Shown: one piece after another, positions 24,271 through 31,871 of the stretch | How the letters are laid out: the number at the start of each line of letters is the position of its first letter | Position numbering within the stretch: position 1 is the stretch's first letter | DNA from: Rhodococcus ruber | GTDB lineage: Bacteria > Actinomycetota > Actinomycetes > Mycobacteriales > Mycobacteriaceae | Assembly (NCBI RefSeq): GCF_027270735.1 | Contig: NZ_JAPWIJ010000012.1 | Coordinates: 62,001-126,000, forward strand | DNA: 64,000 nt | Direction: 5' to 3' | Notes under the pieces: model-generated | Told to the model about the DNA's origin: nothing | The model's input: only the letters and a program-made list of their open reading frames with translations | Databases searched by the model: none | Translations under genes and position numbers: made by a program

Positions 24271-26588
24271 CGTTCGGCCACCGCCGGGAGCAATCGTGAG
24301 ATCTCCAGTGAATGATCAGGGTGATCGGCCGGGACGATTCCCGAGTACACGGCCGTCCAGCATCCCGGGCAGCACAGCTGACGGAACACGATGGGCGTGT
24401 CGACGTAGATGGACGGATCCGACGTCACCTGCGGCCCCGCCGCCGAGGACGGCCCCTCGTAGCGAGCCAGATCCAATACGCCGCTGGTCTTCTCGTCACC
24501 GAGCAGTCGACCGCACTGTGCACAGGCGATGACCCGAACGTCCCCGACTGTCACCTCGGACAGGTTGTCGTCGAGACGTCTGGCCAGCGAGAGATCCATG
24601 ATGGGAGCGTCGGAGTGCTGGGTGGAACGCGTGCGCCGTTCGTCGATCATGTCCCGACGTCGCGCGGTAGTTGCCGCCTCGTCGACCTTTCCGTCGTCGA
24701 TCACCACGCCATAGACCTCACTGGCACCGTCGGTAGTGACCTTTCCTTCACGCAGATCGACGCTGACCGCCGCCGGATCGCGATGCAACGGATCTCCGTA
24801 ACCGCCGCCGCCCTGCCAGTGCATGTACAGCACCTCGCCGGGAGCGACATAGCTTTCGGCGTAGCAGGCTCCGAATTCCTTTCCGCCGCCCAGATCTTCC
24901 AGGGCACCGGGGATCTTTCCTGCCGCGAACTGCTCGATGACGTCGGTACTGCGCGCCAGAATTTCGAGTCCGGTGTTGCCGGGGTATCCGCCGGCGAGTC
25001 CGTTGTTCTGCGCCACTGCTTTACCCGCCGAGGCGAGGACGAGGCCCATCGGGAGCGAAGTGCCGTACGGCGTGACCGCGAGCGATGCACTCACGCCACC
25101 GCGTTGACGACCGGGTCCACCGGAGTCGGGTTCTTCCCGACGCCACAGTGTGAGCAGCGGGTAGAGGAACTCGGTCATTTCCGTATCGGGGATGCGCCCC
25201 ATCGGAATACAGAAGAGTCCGCCGGTGTCCATGCCGTCGGCGGTCGGGCGTGCGCCGTAACCGCCTGCCATCGGTTCCATCATGATGTTGAGGAACGGAA
25301 CGGGTTGCTCTCCGCGTTCGTCGAGGCCTGCGATCACGGCGGTGTCCCAGGTACCGCAGCACGCAGCCTGCACGTTCTTGCCGAGGTCGACCGATCGGTC
25401 GAGCATCTGCGAAAGGCATTCGGCGATGAGTGTTCCCGTCAGCCATGCGGGTCCGATGGGACCACGGCTGACCGCCGCCGGGAAGCTCGCGTTGTTGATG
25501 GTGCCCTCTTCGGACACCAAGTCGAAGCACCGCATCAATCCGCCTGCAGACCAGGGAATGTCGCCCGCGAGGATCGGAAGCAACGCGAGCATGACGCCGC
25601 CGCGCATACCTGCGTACGTGCAGTTGATGACGCCCGTCTGCTTGTCGGTGCCGGTGAAGTCGAACGTGAGATGGTCGTCGGTCTTGCTCATCGCGACGGT
25701 GATCTTGTGCACCTCGCGGTCACCGGTGTGCGACTGGTCCTGGTAGCCGGTGGCCTTCCAGGTCCCGTCGGGCAGCGAGGAGAGCTTGCTACGAAGGCGC
25801 CCTTCGGCGTCGGTCATCATGCGCTTCATGACGGCTTTGACGGTGTCGGCACCGTACTGCTCGATGACGGCCAGCATGCGGTTGCGGCCTACGGTGTTCG
25901 CGCCGATCTTGGCGCGCAGATCCAGCCCGACCAGCATGGGAACACGGGAGCGTCGAACCCAGAGATCGGCGACGTCGCGCTGTAGCTCGTAGTCGCGGAC
26001 GACCTTTACCGGTGGAGTCGGAAGCGACTCGGAGAACACGTCTTTCGCCGACGGGTCGAACGATCCGAGTCCGGAACCGCCGAGGTCGGGTTCGTGGCAG
26101 ATCGCGCTGGTCCAGGCGAACAGCTTGCCCTCGTGAAAGATGGGCTGGTAGACGATGACGTCACTCTGATGCAGTCCCCCGCCGACCCATGGGTCGTTGC
26201 AGAGGAACATGTCACCCTCCACGATTCCCGGGTTGGTGGCGCGGTGCTGCAGGGTCCAGTAGATCGCCAGGTCGACGGCTCCGACGAGCATGGTGTTGTA
26301 GAGGCCCACCTGAACCTCTTGTCCCAGTTCGTCACTGATCGCGAAGTCGAAGTCGTTCGCGTCGGTGACGATGGGTGAGCCCGACATTCGTTTGAGTGCC
26401 TCGCCCATCTCGTCGGTGACCGACCAGAGTCGGTGCCGGATGACCTCGTAGGTCAGCGGGTCGAGATCGTCGATCTGCTGCTGGGTGACGGTGTGCACCG
26501 GCAGAGTCGGCGGGAGGGTACGGGCGAGGGCGTCGGGGTCGACGGGGCGGGACGAGAAGATCTCGGACCCTGGAATTGCGGATGTCAT
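24267..26588 (-). CDS. hyuB: Hydantoinase B/acetophenone carboxylase-type subunit with C-terminal zinc-ribbon domain
   Basis: 773 residues. Residues about 40-600 are the HyuB/oxoprolinase beta domain: DPLTYEVIRHRLWSVTDEMGEALKRMSGSPIV, FLCNDPWVGGGLHQSDVIV, HEPDLGGSGLGSFDPSAKDVFSESL, GAGGGYGDPLHRDP-like HWQGGGGYGDPLHRDP. HyuA/HyuB pairs are ATP-dependent hydrolases of cyclic amides or ATP-dependent carboxylases of ketones. Residues about 670-773 form an extra domain with C689-x2-C692 and C740-x2-C743, resembling the small zinc-binding gamma subunit of acetone/acetophenone carboxylases, fused here. The fusion tips the balance towards the carboxylase branch, but the reaction is not fixed by sequence. 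Confidence 0.82.
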   Translation of the reverse strand: MTSAIPGSEIFSSRPVDPDALARTLPPTLPVHTVTQQQIDDLDPLTYEVIRHRLWSVTDEMGEALKRMSGSPIVTDANDFDFAISDELGQEVQVGLYNTMLVGAVDLAIYWTLQHRATNPGIVEGDMFLCNDPWVGGGLHQSDVIVYQPIFHEGKLFAWTSAICHEPDLGGSGLGSFDPSAKDVFSESLPTPPVKVVRDYELQRDVADLWVRRSRVPMLVGLDLRAKIGANTVGRNRMLAVIEQYGADTVKAVMKRMMTDAEGRLRSKLSSLPDGTWKATGYQDQSHTGDREVHKITVAMSKTDDHLTFDFTGTDKQTGVINCTYAGMRGGVMLALLPILAGDIPWSAGGLMRCFDLVSEEGTINNASFPAAVSRGPIGPAWLTGTLIAECLSQMLDRSVDLGKNVQAACCGTWDTAVIAGLDERGEQPVPFLNIMMEPMAGGYGARPTADGMDTGGLFCIPMGRIPDTEMTEFLYPLLTLWRREEPDSGGPGRQRGGVSASLAVTPYGTSLPMGLVLASAGKAVAQNNGLAGGYPGNTGLEILARSTDVIEQFAAGKIPGALEDLGGGKEFGACYAESYVAPGEVLYMHWQGGGGYGDPLHRDPAAVSVDLREGKVTTDGASEVYGVVIDDGKVDEAATTARRRDMIDERRTRSTQHSDAPIMDLSLARRLDDNLSEVTVGDVRVIACAQCGRLLGDEKTSGVLDLARYEGPSSAAGPQVTSDPSIYVDTPIVFRQLCCPGCWTAVYSGIVPADHPDHSLEISRLLPAVAER

Positions 26589-26608
26589 GGTTCGGTTCTC
26601 CTGTGGTC

Positions 26609-28711
26609 TCAGCCGGCGACGATGTTGAGGTTGCCGAGGCGGTCGACGGTTCCGGTGGTGCCGTGCGGGACGACGACGGTGGTCGTCGGGACTTCGACGA
26701 TGGCGGGGCCGGCGAGCACATGCCCGGCGGCGAGCTTGCTGTAGTCGTAGATATCGGTCTCGACGTAGCCGATTCGCCCGTCCAGGTTGACCTTTCGAGT
26801 ACCGATGCGAGCGACCGAGGCGTCGGCAGAGTCGGCCGACTTCAGCTCGGGGAGGGTCGGCGAGAACGGTAGGACGCCCGTCGCACGGACGCGATAGGTG
26901 ATCGCTTGGATACCGGCTTCGCGGAATCCACTGTCCTTGCCGTACAGGTCTGCGTACCGCTGCTCGAAGAGATCGGAGGCACGGGCGACGCTCGACGAGT
27001 CCAGCGAGCCCTCGGGAATGGTAGTGGCTACCTCTGCCAACTGCATCGTGTACCGCATGTCGATTTCACGTTCGACCTCGATGCTGGTGAAATTCAGTCC
27101 CTGTCGACCGAGGGCTTCGCGGACGCGTTTCTCGAGGCCGTCGAAGTTCGCTTCGGCGCGAGCAGGATCGAGCGGCATCGCCGCCGGGTCGGACAGCTCG
27201 GCCGCGAGCACGATGTTCGACGACGCCAGACCGTAGGCCGAGAACGCCGATGCCACCCGCCCGAGGGGAACGATGACTTCCTTGACGCCGACTTCGGCTG
27301 CATAGGCGGCGCAATGCGACGGTCCGGCTCCGCCGAATGCGTAGAGAACGAAGTTGCGGGGATCGTGTCCGGCTTCGACGACGGTCTTGCGCAGGAGATC
27401 GCCGGTCTGTGCGTTCTGTACGGCATAGATCGCGGCCGCCGCATCCTCGATCGACAGACCGAGCGGTTCCGCGATGCGGCGTCGAATAGCCTCGCGCGCC
27501 AGCTCTTTGTCGAGTGGTTTACGACCGCCGAGCAATCCGCGTTCGGGGAGGATGCCGAGGACGAGATTGGCGTCGGCGTTGGTTGGTTCGGTGCCACCCT
27601 GTCCGTAACAAGCAGGCCCGGGTACCGCCTGGGCGCTGTGCGGTCCGATCTGGAGGTTGCCGCCGGCATCCACCCATGCGATGGCGCCGCCGCCGGATCC
27701 GATGGCGTGCACCTGCAGGGTGGGCACGTTGATCGGGTGATGATTGATGATGGTGCTCGACGCACGCACCGGCTCACCGTCCACGACGAGGCCGACGAGG
27801 AAGGTTGTTCCGCCGACGTCGGTGGCGATGATGTTCTTGTGTCCGAGCTGCTTTCCGAGCGACACGGCTCCGACCACGCCGCCGGTCAACACGGATCCGA
27901 CGGTGCTGATGGCGTTCTTCGGAGCCTCGGCTGCCGCAACGGCACCACCGTTGCTCTGCATCACCAGCAATGGGCCGGCGAGGTCGAGGGCACGCAGCTT
28001 CTTCTCCAACGAGCCGAGGTAATCGCGCAAACCCGGACCGATCTGCGTACTCATGATCGTCGTCGCGTTCCGCGCGAACTCACGAATGCGCGGGCTCACT
28101 TCGGAGGACAGCGAGACGAACATGTCGGGGTCGATCTCGTGGACCAGCTCGCGAATGCGTTGCTCGTGCACAGGGTTACGGAACGACCAGAGCAGCGAGA
28201 CCGCAATTCCGGAGACGCCGTCGTCGACGAGGCTTCGGATGGCGACGCGCGCGGAATCCTCGTCCAGCGCGACGACGACCGTGCCGTCACGGTCGAGGCG
28301 TTCGGTGACCTCGAGTGCGTGTCGCTTGGGGACGAGACCGTGGGACTTGCTCTGTCCCAACACGTTCTGCAGTTGCTCGGGAGAGCCACCGAGGTACCGG
28401 CCCTCGACGTTCATGATGTAGATCGAATCCCGATGCCCCTTGGTGGTCAGGAACCCGACCGGCGGAACGTTGCCCATCACCAGGGCATTGAGCGAGGACG
28501 TCGTGCCGTGTGCGATGTGGTGGGTGTTCGCAAGCATTTCCTGCACCGGACATCCGAGTTGTTCGGCCAACGCTTCGAGAACGTCGATGACGCCCTGGGA
28601 ATAGTCGGGTGGAGTCGAGGGCGCTTTTGCAGCGACCACGGTGCCGGAACTGTCGTCGAGTACTGCGTCCGTGAACGTTCCGCCGACGTCCACTCCGATC
28701 ACATAGGTCAT
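26609..28711 (-). CDS. hyuA: Hydantoinase A/acetophenone carboxylase-type ATP-binding subunit
   Basis: 700 residues from the ATG at 28711 with AAGGAG upstream; an in-frame TTG at 28972 would run through the promoter region. TYVIGVDVGGTFTDAVLDD is the N-terminal actin-fold phosphate loop, HHIAHGTTSSLNALV the conserved hydantoinase_A_N motif, SLLWSFRNPVHEQRI and EVSPRIREFARNATTIMSTQIGP the middle, GGTTFLVGLV and GSGGGAIAWVDAGG later actin-fold motifs, and FGGAGPSHCAAYAAEVGV the end. First gene of the minus-strand operon; the partner subunit follows after 20 bases. Confidence 0.88.
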   Translation of the reverse strand: MTYVIGVDVGGTFTDAVLDDSSGTVVAAKAPSTPPDYSQGVIDVLEALAEQLGCPVQEMLANTHHIAHGTTSSLNALVMGNVPPVGFLTTKGHRDSIYIMNVEGRYLGGSPEQLQNVLGQSKSHGLVPKRHALEVTERLDRDGTVVVALDEDSARVAIRSLVDDGVSGIAVSLLWSFRNPVHEQRIRELVHEIDPDMFVSLSSEVSPRIREFARNATTIMSTQIGPGLRDYLGSLEKKLRALDLAGPLLVMQSNGGAVAAAEAPKNAISTVGSVLTGGVVGAVSLGKQLGHKNIIATDVGGTTFLVGLVVDGEPVRASSTIINHHPINVPTLQVHAIGSGGGAIAWVDAGGNLQIGPHSAQAVPGPACYGQGGTEPTNADANLVLGILPERGLLGGRKPLDKELAREAIRRRIAEPLGLSIEDAAAAIYAVQNAQTGDLLRKTVVEAGHDPRNFVLYAFGGAGPSHCAAYAAEVGVKEVIVPLGRVASAFSAYGLASSNIVLAAELSDPAAMPLDPARAEANFDGLEKRVREALGRQGLNFTSIEVEREIDMRYTMQLAEVATTIPEGSLDSSSVARASDLFEQRYADLYGKDSGFREAGIQAITYRVRATGVLPFSPTLPELKSADSADASVARIGTRKVNLDGRIGYVETDIYDYSKLAAGHVLAGPAIVEVPTTTVVVPHGTTGTVDRLGNLNIVAG

Positions 28712-28791
28712 GCCGGTGTGCTCCTTAGGTCCGAGTCGAAGACGTTCTGGCGTGTGAGAGCGAAACAACTCTCGAACACTGCTTACGTCTG

Positions 28792-28808
28792 CGTCGAGTA
28801 TTCGACGT
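28792..28808. promoter_or_regulatory. Operator dyad near the hyuA start
   Basis: CGTCGA (28792-28797) and TCGACG (28802-28807) form a perfect inverted repeat around GTAT. The 14 bases CGAGTATTCGACGT (28795-28808) recur in reverse orientation at 28921-28934, on the other side of the same divergent promoter region. It lies 81 bases upstream of the HyuA start. Confidence 0.7.
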
Positions 28809-28920
28809 GACCGACGACATGTCAAGCATGAATGTGAGTGCTGCCACTTCCCTCGATACTGCCCGACCGGACTCCCGGATTCGATTCCCCAGCTCCAGGC
28901 CGCTTGACGAATCGTCGCAT

Positions 28921-28934
28921 ACGTCGAATACTCG
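28921..28934. promoter_or_regulatory. Second copy of the operator, near the maleate isomerase start
   Basis: ACGTCGAATACTCG is the exact reverse complement of 28795-28808; its own dyad is imperfect (GTCGA-ATAC-TCGTC). It lies 30 bases before the maleate isomerase start. One site per divergent promoter suggests joint control, probably by the TetR protein encoded at 20323-21039. Confidence 0.65.
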
Positions 28935-28964
28935 TCATCAGCGTCAATTACTGAAAGGCAGTTC

Positions 28965-29717
28965 ATGAGCAATCATCGTGTGGGCTTGGTCGTACCGAGC
29001 TCCAACGTCACTGTGGAGACGGAGATGCCCGCGTTGCTGGCGCGACATCGAGATGCCCGGTTCTCGTTCCACTCCTCGCGCATGCGCATGCAGGCCGTGT
29101 CGCCGGAGCAATTGCGGGCCATGAATGCCCAGCGCGAACGGTGCATCCTCGAGTTGGGCGATGCCGGAATCGACGCCGTTCTCTACGCGTGCCTCGTCGC
29201 CCTCATGGTCGCGGGACCCGGGGAACACCAACGGGTCGAGGGGCTCATCGCGGAACAACTTGCCACGGGCGGATCCAATGCAGCCGTCAGGTCGAGTGCC
29301 GGCGCTCTCGTGGAAGGCCTGGGGGCTCTGGACGCGAAGAACATCGTTCTCGTGACGCCGTACATGCGACCGCTCGCGGAGAAGGTGGTCGAGTACATCG
29401 AGGCCGAAGGCATTCGTGTACTCGATTGGCGTGCGCTCGAGGTGTCCGACAACGCCGAAGTCGGCTGCATCCCAGGCGAACGAGTCATGGACGCGGCGCG
29501 GTCGTTGGATCTCACGGGTGCCGACGCTCTGGTGATTTCCGCGTGCGTCCAGATGCCGTCACTACCGCTCGTTCAGGCAGCGGAAGACGAATTCGGAATC
29601 CCCGTTCTGTCGGCCGCGACGGCAGGTGCCTACAGCCTGCTCCGTGCGTTGGGCCTACCCGTCGATCTACCGGACGCCGGCTCACTGCTCCGGGCAGACG
29701 CCGTCCTCACGTCCTAG
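28965..29717 (+). CDS. Maleate cis-trans isomerase (Asp/Glu racemase superfamily)
   Basis: 250 residues, the family length. HRVGLVVPSSNVTVETEMPALL is the characteristic start, with Asn14; the two catalytic cysteines fall at Cys76 (VLYACLVALM) and Cys194 (VISACVQMPSL). I recall the same numbers for the Nocardia farcinica maleate isomerase, in which the cysteines convert maleate to fumarate through a succinyl-cysteine-like adduct. Arylmalonate decarboxylases of the same superfamily lack one cysteine. AAAGGCAG is the ribosome site. It is the first gene of the plus-strand operon and implies maleate is an end intermediate of the pathway. Confidence 0.88.
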   Translation: MSNHRVGLVVPSSNVTVETEMPALLARHRDARFSFHSSRMRMQAVSPEQLRAMNAQRERCILELGDAGIDAVLYACLVALMVAGPGEHQRVEGLIAEQLATGGSNAAVRSSAGALVEGLGALDAKNIVLVTPYMRPLAEKVVEYIEAEGIRVLDWRALEVSDNAEVGCIPGERVMDAARSLDLTGADALVISACVQMPSLPLVQAAEDEFGIPVLSAATAGAYSLLRALGLPVDLPDAGSLLRADAVLTS

Positions 29718-29746
29718 ATCGTCACTTTCGTAGAGAGGAAATCTTC

Positions 29747-30382
29747 ATGTCCGACTTGCCACACAAGGTCCGGGGCGTCGACCACGTCGCCTACCCCACG
29801 TTCGATCCGGCGGCGACGGTCGAGTTCTACCGCGACGTACTCGGGTTCCCCGTCGTCCACTCCATTTGCGCAGCAGGGTGGGGCCCGGAGAAGCATCCCG
29901 ACTTCATCCATTTCTTCTTCGACATCGGCAACGACGATCGACTCGCCTTCTTCTACTACTTCGGCCTCGACCCGTTCGACGGTGGACCACAGGGCGATTC
30001 GTACTCACGGTTCGCCGAGGACGTGCCGATCTTCTTCATCCGCTCGCGTCACCTGGCAATCCACGTCGACAGCGAAGAAGACCTGATGGAATATCGGCGG
30101 CGGCTGGACGGCAGCGACTGGCCCGTGGAGATGCAGATTCAACACGAGACGATCGAGTCCATCTACACGCACGATCCCAACGGCTACATGATCGAGCTCA
30201 CCCGCGCGATGCGTCCGGTCACGCCGCAGGAAGATCTCGACGCGAACCTGACGATCGACGCCTTGATCGACGTTGTTCGCGGACCCGACCCGAGTATGGC
30301 GAACCTGTTGACCCGCAAGGCCGAGCTGATCGTCGAACGTGCGGCCGACTGGTCGGCCGAGCACGAGGTGGGGGTTTCGTGA
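29747..30382 (+). CDS. VOC-fold metalloenzyme (glyoxalase/extradiol dioxygenase superfamily)
   Basis: 211 residues from the ATG at 29747, with AGAGGA upstream. Two VOC modules are visible: VDHVAYPTFDPAATVEFYRDVLGF at the start and RHLAIHVDSEEDLMEYRRRL plus THDPNGYMIELTRAM near residues 101-153. His13, His102 and Glu150 are the expected metal ligands. The fold includes ring-cleaving dioxygenases, glyoxalases and isomerases; the single-domain size is smaller than classical extradiol enzymes. In this operon a ring-cleavage or ring-opening step before maleate is the obvious guess. Confidence 0.75.
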   Translation: MSDLPHKVRGVDHVAYPTFDPAATVEFYRDVLGFPVVHSICAAGWGPEKHPDFIHFFFDIGNDDRLAFFYYFGLDPFDGGPQGDSYSRFAEDVPIFFIRSRHLAIHVDSEEDLMEYRRRLDGSDWPVEMQIQHETIESIYTHDPNGYMIELTRAMRPVTPQEDLDANLTIDALIDVVRGPDPSMANLLTRKAELIVERAADWSAEHEVGVS

Positions 30383-30624
30383 CCACGTTGTACGTACTCG
30401 ACATTCCCGAGAACACCACTATCGCATCGGTGGCCGACGTCGACCCAGCCGTACGCGTCGACCACGTCGGCCCGTACTTCCGCATAGTCTCGGACGGCGA
30501 CATCGTCATCGACCGTCGGGCCACCGGATGCAGGCACGCCGTCTGGTACAGCAGTGTCTCGGGCCTGTCCGACTCTCGAATCACGCAGTGGGACAAAGAC
30601 GCTCTGCGCGTCGAGAAGTCATGA
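30379..30624 (+). CDS. Small conserved-looking protein of unknown function in catabolic operon
   Basis: 81 residues from a GTG that overlaps the VOC gene stop by 4 bases; its own stop overlaps the next start by 4 bases, which is strong evidence that it is translated. The sequence (TTLYVLDIPENTT, YFRIVSDGDIVIDRRATGCRHAVWYSSV, ITQWDKDALRV) has no signal peptide or membrane segment and belongs to no family I recognise. It is acidic, with regular alternating hydrophobic strands, so it may be a small beta-rich accessory subunit of the VOC enzyme or the hydrolase. Confidence 0.72.
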   Translation: MTTLYVLDIPENTTIASVADVDPAVRVDHVGPYFRIVSDGDIVIDRRATGCRHAVWYSSVSGLSDSRITQWDKDALRVEKS

Positions 30625-31850
30625 CTCAGGCCCGCCTCGGTGCAGGCCGGTACATCGATGCCGCCGAGGCCCCGTCGAACACGGTGACCTCGGCGCACGA
30701 GCTCAGCACCGCCGACGGTGCCAAGGTGAGCGGAGTGCTGCGAACGGTCCCTGGTGCCGAGACGGTCGTTGCCTTGATGCATCCGAGACAGGACCTGACG
30801 CACCACGTTCTCGTGCCCGAACTGCTTGCACGCGGATACGCGGTGTGGACCCAGGGCACGCGATCGGTGAACAACGACATCTCGCTGGTACACGAGCAGG
30901 CCTTGCTCGACGCGGCTGCCGGGCAGGTGTTCCTACGCTCGCGATCGTTCGATCACGTGGTGACGCTGGGGCACTCGGGCGGTGGAACGCTGTTCGCGTT
31001 CTATCACGAGCAAGCCGGTCTCGCGCCCGAGGATCGGCTGACGGAAACGCCTGCAGGTCGGCCGATCGACCTCGCGTCTGCAGAGATGCCCGCGCCGGAC
31101 GGTGCGATCTTCATGGCCCCGCACCCCGGACAGGGTGCGCTGCTGCTGCGACTTATCGACCCATCCGTGGTCGACGAATCGGACCCCATGTCCATCGACC
31201 CGGCACTCGATCCCTTCGACAAGGCAAACGGATTTGTCGCCGCACCCGAAAGTTCCTCGTATCCCGAGGACTTCGTCCTGCGATATCGCGCCGCTCAGCG
31301 CGAGCGCGTCGCACGGCTGGACGCACTCGCGCGATCACGGGTCGCCGCAGCATCCGACGCCCGCAGGCGTTTCGAGACAAGCCGTGATCCTGCCGACCGT
31401 CGAGATGCGTTGGCACCTCGCATATTGACCGTCTATCGCACCGACGCGGACCTGAGATTCACCGACTTGTCGCTCAGCCCCAACGCTCGTCCCTACGGTT
31501 CATTGTTCGGTCGACGGCCGGATCTGACGAATTACGGGCTCGTCGGTTTCGCTCGCTTGTCCACGCCGGATGCCTGGTTGTCGACGTGGTCCGGTCTGAG
31601 CTCCAACGCCGACTTCGTCCGGTGTGCACCGTCGGTCACGGTCCCGTCGTTGTTCGTCGAATTGACCGGGGATCAGGCGTGCTTCCCAGAGGACGCGTCG
31701 AGAATGGCCGAGGCTCTCGGCTCTGTCGACAAGACTCGCGTGGCGATCGAGGGAACCCACTTCGGTGGCCCCATTCGGAGCGGCGCGCCCACCGGCGCTT
31801 CTCTGGCCGCCGCCGACATCGGTGCCTGGTTGTCCCAACACTTCATCTGA
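30621..31850 (+). CDS. Alpha/beta hydrolase of the aryl-acid cluster
   Basis: 409 residues. ETVVALMHPRQDL is the oxyanion strand, VVTLGHSGGGTLFAFYHEQ carries the nucleophile Ser119, and IEGTHFGGP near the end is the likely His region; SLFVELTGDQACFPEDASRM holds the probable acid. A long insertion (about residues 135-290) forms a lid. The family is unassigned by eye; functions that fit the pathway are thioester hydrolysis, C-C bond hydrolysis or amide/imide hydrolysis giving maleate. Overlaps its upstream neighbour by 4 bases. Confidence 0.75.
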   Translation: MTQARLGAGRYIDAAEAPSNTVTSAHELSTADGAKVSGVLRTVPGAETVVALMHPRQDLTHHVLVPELLARGYAVWTQGTRSVNNDISLVHEQALLDAAAGQVFLRSRSFDHVVTLGHSGGGTLFAFYHEQAGLAPEDRLTETPAGRPIDLASAEMPAPDGAIFMAPHPGQGALLLRLIDPSVVDESDPMSIDPALDPFDKANGFVAAPESSSYPEDFVLRYRAAQRERVARLDALARSRVAAASDARRRFETSRDPADRRDALAPRILTVYRTDADLRFTDLSLSPNARPYGSLFGRRPDLTNYGLVGFARLSTPDAWLSTWSGLSSNADFVRCAPSVTVPSLFVELTGDQACFPEDASRMAEALGSVDKTRVAIEGTHFGGPIRSGAPTGASLAAADIGAWLSQHFI

Positions 31851-31871
31851 CCCTCTTGCGAGCGGAAACCC

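Noticed and set aside
26906..28810. Long plus-strand ORF (634 codons) opposite hyuA
   Set aside because: Its composition is that of the reverse of a high-GC gene (rich in Arg, His, Gly, Asp); hyuA on the other strand is intact and recognisable.
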